Assembly (NCBI RefSeq): GCF_021266465.1
Contig: NZ_CP089848.1
Coordinates: forward strand, 3,534,001-3,598,000
Direction: 5' to 3'
Length of the DNA stretch: 64,000 nt
DNA from: Paralcaligenes sp. KSB-10
Lineage (GTDB): Bacteria; Pseudomonadota; Gammaproteobacteria; Burkholderiales; Burkholderiaceae_B
Part shown: piece after piece, positions 58,549 to 64,000 of the stretch
How positions within the stretch are numbered: the first letter of the stretch is position 1
How the letters are laid out: every line of letters starts with the position of its first letter
The notes under the pieces: model-generated
The model's database searches: none
What the model was told of the DNA's origin: nothing
The model's input: only the letters and a program-made list of their open reading frames with translations
Translations under genes and position numbers: made by a program

Positions 58549-60021
58549 ATGAGACTTTTGTTGGCAACGTTCAAGCATGAAACAAACACGTTTTCTCCGG
58601 TGGAGACCAGGTTTGAACGATTTTTCAAGGGGTCCAATGGGGTTCTGAGCGGCGCACAGGCGATTGCTGCCCGTACGGGGACCGGCACAGGCATAGGAGG
58701 CTTTATCGATGTGGCTTCCCGCTACGGGGCGGAAATCGTGGTGCCGATTGTCGCCGACGCATGGCCCAGCGGCCCTGTGGATCGCGACGCTTACGAAAGA
58801 ATTGTCGCCGCCATACTAAGCGCGGCCGAAGGCGCCTACGACGGAATTTTGCTGGATCTGCATGGCGCCATGGTGGTCGAGGGTTTCGATGACGGCGAAG
58901 GAGAATTGCTGCGCCGCCTGCGGCGCATCCAGCCTTCTGTTCCGATAGGCGTCACGCTGGACATGCATGCCAATCTGTATCCCGACATGGTGTCGAATTC
59001 GACGGTGATTACGGGTTATCACACGTATCCGCATGTGGATATTTACGAGGCCGGAGTGCGTGCGGCGGAAATCATCTGCAAGACCATCCAGGGGGAGCTC
59101 AGGCCGGTGATGACATGGGGCAATCGCCCCATGCTGCCGCATGTCATGCGGCAGGGCACCCACAGCGGCCCGAATCGCGATCTGCAGGAGCGCTGCAAGT
59201 CGCTTGAGCAGGCAGGCACTCTGGCTGCTTCGCTGTTTGTCGGGTTTCCCCATGCCGATATTGCCAATGCGGGTCTGAGTGTCGTGGTGTGCACTGACGC
59301 AAATCCCGATGCGGCGACTGCGGTTCGCGATTCCCTGCTTGACGAAGCCTGGGACCGGCGCGCGGAGTTTCTGTTCGAGTCTGTGCCTTTGACCGAGGCG
59401 GTCGGATCGGCGACGCGGCAGACCGAGTACCCGGTTATCCTGCTGGATCACTGCGACAATGTGGCTTCGGGCGGGACCATGGACACCACTGTGGTCCTGA
59501 AGGAAGCCCTTGCGCAGGGTTTGAGCAATGCGGTGTTTTACGCTATTTATGATCCGGCGGCGGTGGCGCAGGCGATACAGGCCGGGGTTGGCAATAAGGT
59601 GACGTTGTCGCTGGGCGGCAAGGCCCGGCTGTTGGCCACAAACGAGGAAAATCCGTCTCTTGAATTGACGGTGACGGTGCGCACGATCAGCGATGGGCGC
59701 TTCAAGCTGTGGGGGCCGATGAGCGCGGGGGTCGAGATTTCCACTGGCCCGACGGTGGTGCTGGACACCGGCAATATTCTGATCGTGGTTGCATCGGGGC
59801 ATATGGAGCCCTTCGACTTGAATTGTTTTTATTCGCTGGGAATCGATGTGCGCAATATGCATTACGTGATCATGAAGAGCCGGGTGCATTGGCGTGCGGG
59901 ATTTACGGGTGTGGCCAGGCATGTGATTGAGTGCAATGGAATAGGGGTGACGACTTCGGACTATTCCAAATTGAAGTTCGAACACGTGCGCCGGCCTATT
60001 TATCCGTTGGATCCTTTTTGA
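58549..60021 (+). CDS. M81-family metallohydrolase (MlrC-like), copy 1
   Basis: A 490-residue member of the M81/MlrC group, related to microcystinase C. It starts MRLLLATFKHETNTFSPV (HETNTFSP at 10-17, a signature of the family), with metal-binding candidates D103/H105 (LLDLHGAM) and D138/H140 (LDMHANL). The ATG at 58549 follows AAAGAGG; earlier in-frame starts add an unlikely extension. Members cleave amide bonds in small cyclic or linear amides; the substrate here is unknown. A homologue lies at 60437-61951 on the other strand. Confidence 0.83.
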   Translation: MRLLLATFKHETNTFSPVETRFERFFKGSNGVLSGAQAIAARTGTGTGIGGFIDVASRYGAEIVVPIVADAWPSGPVDRDAYERIVAAILSAAEGAYDGILLDLHGAMVVEGFDDGEGELLRRLRRIQPSVPIGVTLDMHANLYPDMVSNSTVITGYHTYPHVDIYEAGVRAAEIICKTIQGELRPVMTWGNRPMLPHVMRQGTHSGPNRDLQERCKSLEQAGTLAASLFVGFPHADIANAGLSVVVCTDANPDAATAVRDSLLDEAWDRRAEFLFESVPLTEAVGSATRQTEYPVILLDHCDNVASGGTMDTTVVLKEALAQGLSNAVFYAIYDPAAVAQAIQAGVGNKVTLSLGGKARLLATNEENPSLELTVTVRTISDGRFKLWGPMSAGVEISTGPTVVLDTGNILIVVASGHMEPFDLNCFYSLGIDVRNMHYVIMKSRVHWRAGFTGVARHVIECNGIGVTTSDYSKLKFEHVRRPIYPLDPF

Positions 60022-60130
60022 TTGTGGTGGTGTGCGTGGGGCTTGCGTACTCTGTTTTGGCTCGTCTTCGGTGTTCTCTTTAGGCGCGAGCATGGCGGGT
60101 CAATGGCCAGGACAAATGCCTGCACGATAT

Positions 60131-60384
60131 GCGTTCTTGAGACGCTGGGGTGGCGGCCCAGGCAGGGTGGAGCTCGCATCGTCCGGTCCTGGCTGCGCCA
60201 GGACTGCCCGCGGCCGGCGCCTGGATCGGGCGGTCGCGGAACTCGCGTCGTCCACAGCCCCCCGGGCTGTGGACACCCGTGACGCTCAAACAACCGCTCC
60301 CTTGCCTCCCGATCCAGGCGCCGGCCGCGGCGGACTCAAGCTCGCTCACCCTGCCTGGGCCGCCACCCCAGCTTGCATTGGAGT
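60131..60384. repeat. Palindromic intergenic element, copy 2 (intact)
   Basis: A 254-bp GC-rich element, the uninterrupted form of the one at 12228-13748, here in inverted orientation. The 25-bp outer arms pair perfectly (60144-60168 with 60348-60372), a 22-bp inner pair lies near 60207-60230 and 60310-60332, and the central palindrome TCCACAGCC...GGCTGTGGA follows GAACTCGCGTCG (60239-60250). Frames open across it on both strands are products of its GC content and symmetry. It fills most of the 415-bp gap between the two MlrC-like genes; the rest of the gap shows nothing. Confidence 0.8.
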
Positions 60385-60436
60385 AGTTGGTGGGGATTTC
60401 TTTGCGTTCATGCTCAGGGGCGGTTGAAAAATGAAA

Positions 60437-61951
60437 TTATCGATTCGGCCAGTGGGTATTGGGATCGAGCGGGTAGACGGGATGGTGCACATTCTTGAAC
60501 GGGAACAGGGCGTAGTTCGAACTGGTGACGCCGCTGCTGTCGCATTCCACAAACCCCTTGGCGATGGGAAAAAATACCGGGCGGCAATACATGCGTGATT
60601 TCAGCAGCAGGAAACTCTTGCGTGCCGGATCCAGCCCTACGCAAGTGAACACCCCCAGATCCCAGGGCTCGTGGGTGCGTTCGGTGATCACAATTTCCAG
60701 ATCGCCGCATGCAAACAAGGCGGTTCTGCCCATGCTGCATTTCATGCCGGTGTAGGTAGGCCCGGAAATGATGTATTCGCCGTTGCCCAGGTGTTTGACC
60801 TGGCCGGTGAGCGTGACCGGTTCCTTCACAATGCCCAGGCTTGTCAGAGGCCGCTTGTTGCCCAGCTGAAGAGTGACCGTTGCGCCCTCTCCCGCATGTA
60901 CCAGTTGTTCGACGGCTTGAGGATCGCACAGCGGGCCGACGCCGATATTGCCCAGACCTTGAGTCAGGGCTTCTTGCAGCACGTCCATGGTGTCGCAGGT
61001 GCCACCGGACATGCAGTTGTCGCTGTGATCCAGCAACAGTATCGGGCCTTGCGGATTTCCGCAGCCGGCCTGCGGGCCGGCTTTTGCCGCCAGCGCTTTG
61101 GCGCTGCCTATCGATTCGGCCAATGGGGGGCTATGGTATACGAATCCTTCTCTTGAAGCCCAGATTTTCAATGCGATCTGGCGGGCGGCCTGGCGCGCGG
61201 AGGCCGCGTCCTTGCCTACGGTCACGACGCTGATGCAGGGGGCGGGAATATCGGCCAGGGCGAAGCCGGCCAGCACGGAGGCGGCCAGGACGCTGCTTTG
61301 CTCCGCTTCCCTGGCGGCCTGGATGGCGGCGCACATGGCGGGCGAATTGCTGGCGCTTTTCAGTGTATGGGTCATCAGGGGCAGGCGTTCCCAGGCAAGC
61401 GCCGGGCTGATTTCACCTTTGAGCCTGGCCAGCAGCAGCCTGCCTGCATGTTCGCCGGTTTCGTACATATCGATGTGGGGATAGGTTTTGAAGCTCACGA
61501 TGATATCGGCGTTGTCCATCATTTTTTGCGTGACGTTGCCATGCAGGTCGAGCGCGACGGCAATGGCTTTTTCAGGATGGCGGGCCTTCAGGCGCTCCAG
61601 TAGATCGCCTTCGCCGTCGTGGCTGTTTTCGGCCACCATGGCGCCGTGCAGGTCCAGCATCATGGCGTCGCAATGATCGGAGGCATCGAGTATGTGGCGG
61701 CATAGGGTGTCATAGGCCGTTTTTTCGACCGGGCCGCTGGGATTGGCCGTGGCGGAGATCGGCGTGATGAGGTCGGCGCCGGCCGCCTTTGCCAGATCGA
61801 TAAATGCGCTCATTGCCGTGCGGCCGCCCAGGTTTTCGGCATAGGCATCGGCTCCGTAGGTGGGGCCATCGATGCCGAATGAGGCAAGCGGGGTGGGGAC
61901 TGGCGAGAATGTATTGGTTTCGTGATTCATTCTGGCTATGAGTAGTTTCAT
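60437..61951 (-). CDS. M81-family metallohydrolase (MlrC-like), copy 2
   Basis: A 504-residue homologue of the protein at 58549, beginning MKLLIARMNHETNTFSPV. MLDLHGAMVAE and ALDLHGNVTQKMM match the metal-binding stretches, and LLDHSDNCMSGGTCDTMDVLQEAL parallels LLDHCDNVASGGTMDTTVVLKEAL in copy 1. Overall similarity is clear but not close, so the two may have different substrates. It lies 97 bp downstream of the M20 gene on the same strand and probably belongs to that unit. Confidence 0.84.
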   Translation of the reverse strand: MKLLIARMNHETNTFSPVPTPLASFGIDGPTYGADAYAENLGGRTAMSAFIDLAKAAGADLITPISATANPSGPVEKTAYDTLCRHILDASDHCDAMMLDLHGAMVAENSHDGEGDLLERLKARHPEKAIAVALDLHGNVTQKMMDNADIIVSFKTYPHIDMYETGEHAGRLLLARLKGEISPALAWERLPLMTHTLKSASNSPAMCAAIQAAREAEQSSVLAASVLAGFALADIPAPCISVVTVGKDAASARQAARQIALKIWASREGFVYHSPPLAESIGSAKALAAKAGPQAGCGNPQGPILLLDHSDNCMSGGTCDTMDVLQEALTQGLGNIGVGPLCDPQAVEQLVHAGEGATVTLQLGNKRPLTSLGIVKEPVTLTGQVKHLGNGEYIISGPTYTGMKCSMGRTALFACGDLEIVITERTHEPWDLGVFTCVGLDPARKSFLLLKSRMYCRPVFFPIAKGFVECDSSGVTSSNYALFPFKNVHHPVYPLDPNTHWPNR

Positions 61952-62048
61952 GACTGTCTATCCGTGTAATGTCATTTCTGAGTCGCTCGTGAGCGCGCGG
62001 GCCGTGTGCGCCGCATGAGCCTGCGGCTTGCCGCCAGGGTGCCGCGGT

Positions 62049-63317
62049 TCAGGAGCCGGCCGAGGCGATTCCCGCCTGCTCCAGTATGGCCAGCAGCAGC
62101 ACGTTGCCGCCGGCTTGAATGTGTTCCGGCTTGGCGTCTTCGATTTCATTATGGCTGATGCCGTCTTTGCAGGGAATGAAGATCATGGCCGTGGGTGCCA
62201 CGCGGGCCAGGTAAACGGCGTCATGGCCGGCACCGCTGACGATATCGGTATGCGTGAAGCCCAATTGGTCGGCGGCATTGCGCACGGCCTGGATCTGTTC
62301 CTGGTGGAAAGGTTGCGGCGGGAAGTAAACCACTTGCTCAATGTCGATCGCGAGAGTGCTGTCCGCCCGCAGTTCGCGGCATGCGGCGTGCAGCGCGGCG
62401 TCCATGGAACTCAATACCTCGTCCGAGGCGGCGCGCAGATCGACACTGAGTTTCACGCGCCCAGGAATGACATTGCGCGAGTTGGGAAAGTTGTCGATCC
62501 ATCCGACGGTACCGCGCCCGTGGGGAGCGTGGGTGAGCGCGATCCGGTTGACCGACTGGATCAAACCGGCGGCGGCCAGCAGGGCATCCTTGCGCAACTC
62601 CATGGGCGTGGGGCCGGCATGGGCTTCCATGCCGGTGATGGTGATGTCATACCAGCGCTGGCCCAGGGCCCCGGTCACGACGCCTATGGTGTCTTGCCTG
62701 GCTTCGAGTATGGGGCCCTGTTCGATGTGCGCTTCGAAGTAGGCCTTGATGGGAAAGTGTTGGCTGCGTGTATTGCCGGCATAGCCTATGCTGTTCAGGG
62801 CGCTGGCGACACTGATGTTCTGCGCATCGGTTTGCGCAAGCGTCTCGGCCAATGGGAAGGCATCCACGAAAACGCCCGAGCCCATCATGACGGGTACGAA
62901 GCGCGAACCTTCTTCATTGGTCCACACCACCACTTCGATGGGCGCCTCGGTGCGGATTTGGCGATCGTTGAGGGTGCGCAGCACTTCCAGCCCCGCCAGG
63001 ACGCCGTAATTGCCGTCGAATTTCCCCCCGGTGGGCTGGGTATCGATATGGCTGCCGGTGAGTACCGGCGGCAAATCATTATTGCGACCCGGGCGGCGGG
63101 CGAAAATATTGCCGATTTCATCGATGCGGATCGAGCAGCCAATGTCCTTGGCCCATTGCACGAACTGGTCGCGCCCCTGGCGGTCGAGTTCGGTCAGGGC
63201 CAGGCGGCAGACACCCCCTTTTGGGGTGGCGCCGATTTTCGCCAGCGACATGAGCGATTGCCAGAGGCGATCGCCATTGATGTGCAGAGTCGCGCTTGCA
63301 GAGAGGGATGAATTCAT
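62049..63317 (-). CDS. M20-family amidase/carbamoylase (hydantoinase/N-carbamoylase type)
   Basis: A 422-residue zinc-dependent amidohydrolase of the N-carbamoyl-L-amino acid hydrolase, beta-ureidopropionase and allantoate amidohydrolase group. Metal ligands and catalytic acids appear in TGSHIDTQPTGGKFDGNYGV (H90, D92, D101), WTNEEGSRF (E135/E136), EAHIEQGPILE and the C-terminal SGAGHDAVYLAR. The dimerisation domain is in the middle. It is followed downstream by the MlrC-like gene, and an ABC ATPase lies just upstream on the same strand, so amide compounds may be imported and broken down together. Confidence 0.87.
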   Translation of the reverse strand: MNSSLSASATLHINGDRLWQSLMSLAKIGATPKGGVCRLALTELDRQGRDQFVQWAKDIGCSIRIDEIGNIFARRPGRNNDLPPVLTGSHIDTQPTGGKFDGNYGVLAGLEVLRTLNDRQIRTEAPIEVVVWTNEEGSRFVPVMMGSGVFVDAFPLAETLAQTDAQNISVASALNSIGYAGNTRSQHFPIKAYFEAHIEQGPILEARQDTIGVVTGALGQRWYDITITGMEAHAGPTPMELRKDALLAAAGLIQSVNRIALTHAPHGRGTVGWIDNFPNSRNVIPGRVKLSVDLRAASDEVLSSMDAALHAACRELRADSTLAIDIEQVVYFPPQPFHQEQIQAVRNAADQLGFTHTDIVSGAGHDAVYLARVAPTAMIFIPCKDGISHNEIEDAKPEHIQAGGNVLLLAILEQAGIASAGS

Positions 63318-63349
63318 GGTGTTCTCGAATCGAAATTTCAGGGCGATGC

Positions 63350-64000
63350 TTACTGGACTGCCCCGACGCCCAGGTATTGATCTTTGGCGTACGTGTCGTG
63401 CATGAACGACGCGTTGTCGTTGCTGTAGACGATCTTGCCGCCTTCGATGATGTAGTGGCGTTCAGCCAGTTGAGTGCAGACTTCCAGGTTTTGTTCGACC
63501 AGCAGTATGGAAATTCCCTGGGCCTTGAGCAGCTTCAGCTGCGCGACGATTTCTTCCACGATGATCGGCGCCAGGCCTTCAACGGGTTCGTCAAGCATGA
63601 GCAGTTGGGGATGATTCATCAATGCGCGGCCTATGGCCAGCATTTGCTGTTCGCCTCCGGAGAGCTGCGCGCCGCCGTTGCGCCGCCGCTCGTATAGCCG
63701 TGGGAAGATTTTGTATATATCTTGCAGTGACCAGGGGGAGCCCTTTTTTCTACCCAGATTCAGGTTTTCTTCCACTGTCAGCAAACGGAAGATGCCGCGA
63801 TGTTCGGGCACCAGGCAAACCCCCCGGCCGGCAATCCGATAGGCGGGCAAGTGGGTGATGTCCTGCCCTTTGAACAGAACGGTTCCGCTTGCCGGCGCGA
63901 TCAGGCCGGCAATGCTTTTCAGCGTCGTGGATTTGCCCGCCCCATTGCGGCCCAGCAGCGTAACCAGCTCTCCCTGTCCGACTTCGATGGAAACGCCCTG
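63350..64000 (-). CDS. livF: Branched-chain amino acid-type ABC transporter ATPase LivF (partial, cut at window end)
   Basis: The C-terminal 216 residues of a LivF-type ATPase; the N-terminus lies beyond the window. Walker A GRNGAGKSTT, signature AQLSGGEQQMLAIGRAL and Walker B LLMLDEPVEGLAPI are visible, as are the LivF-type stretches VPEHRGIFRLLTVEENL and ISILLVEQNLEVC. The frame is open to base 64000. It lies 32 bp upstream of the M20 amidase gene, so the two are probably cotranscribed, suggesting that this branched-chain-type transporter imports amides or amino-acid derivatives. Confidence 0.85.
   Translation of the reverse strand, partial: QGVSIEVGQGELVTLLGRNGAGKSTTLKSIAGLIAPASGTVLFKGQDITHLPAYRIAGRGVCLVPEHRGIFRLLTVEENLNLGRKKGSPWSLQDIYKIFPRLYERRRNGGAQLSGGEQQMLAIGRALMNHPQLLMLDEPVEGLAPIIVEEIVAQLKLLKAQGISILLVEQNLEVCTQLAERHYIIEGGKIVYSNDNASFMHDTYAKDQYLGVGAVQ

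Noticed and set aside
60000-60427. Open frames of 78-131 residues across repeat copy 2
   Set aside because: Composition is that of the repeat, with mirror peptides on both strands and no ribosome-binding sites.
62028-63311. 427-residue open frame antisense to the M20 amidase
   Set aside because: The minus-strand gene has all metal-binding motifs; the plus frame is a shadow.

Overview
The window is chromosomal DNA of a betaproteobacterium in the order Burkholderiales, most likely family Alcaligenaceae (Bordetella/Pusillimonas-like). This rests on the tRNA-Trp/secE/nusG/rpl/rpo/str gene order, on the protein sequences (for example the DQTNPLSE form of the RpoB rifampicin region), on moderately high GC and on four orphan Bug-type (TctC) periplasmic receptors. 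The genus is an inference; no database search was possible.

Layout. 1-12205: tRNA-Trp, secE-nusG-rplKA, L10 leader, rplJL, attenuator-like hairpin, rpoBC and a terminator. 12228-13748: a palindromic intergenic repeat split by a complete 1265-bp IS3-family element (12324-13588) with a 3-bp target duplication. 13776-17970 (minus): an operon for an OmpR-type response regulator, a secreted LysM/FecR protein and a CHASE2 histidine kinase. 18330-19973: a sulfite dehydrogenase pair (SorAB-like). 20060-25120: str operon (rpsL, rpsG, fusA, tuf) ending in rpsJ and a strong terminator. 25156-30906: an unusual block between rpsJ and rplC with a glycine-betaine-type ABC transporter (receptor-permease fusion plus ATPase), a GntR regulator, a metallo-beta-lactamase-fold hydrolase and a Bug receptor. 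31134-35958: rplC-rplD-rplW-rplB-rpsS-rplV-rpsC-rplP-rpmC-rpsQ, closed by a terminator. 35959-36685: an intergenic stretch with a third, diverged palindromic element and short direct repeats.

36686-64000 is accessory and catabolic. A FadL/TodX-type outer-membrane channel (minus) faces a nine-gene operon (38374-47168) that encodes 3-hydroxybenzoate 6-hydroxylase, gentisate dioxygenase, maleylpyruvate isomerase and fumarylpyruvate hydrolase, which together convert 3-hydroxybenzoate through gentisate to fumarate and pyruvate. It also carries a PhzS-like monooxygenase, a chorismate-mutase-fold protein, a second FAD oxidoreductase and two Bug receptors. Then come a LysR regulator; a minus-strand operon of DUF3311 protein, sodium:solute symporter, YtcJ-like amidohydrolase and CobW-type metallochaperone; LysR regulators beside a Bug receptor and a sulfatase; a serine hydrolase; two M81 (MlrC-like) metallohydrolases on either side of an intact copy of the palindromic repeat; an M20 amidohydrolase; and the end of a LivF-type ABC ATPase cut by the window edge.

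The most unusual items are the interrupted S10 ribosomal cluster, the family of about 250-bp palindromic intergenic elements (one carrying the IS), the LysM/FecR/CHASE2 signalling operon, and the extra enzymes in the gentisate operon. I see no CRISPR array, prophage or rRNA gene.
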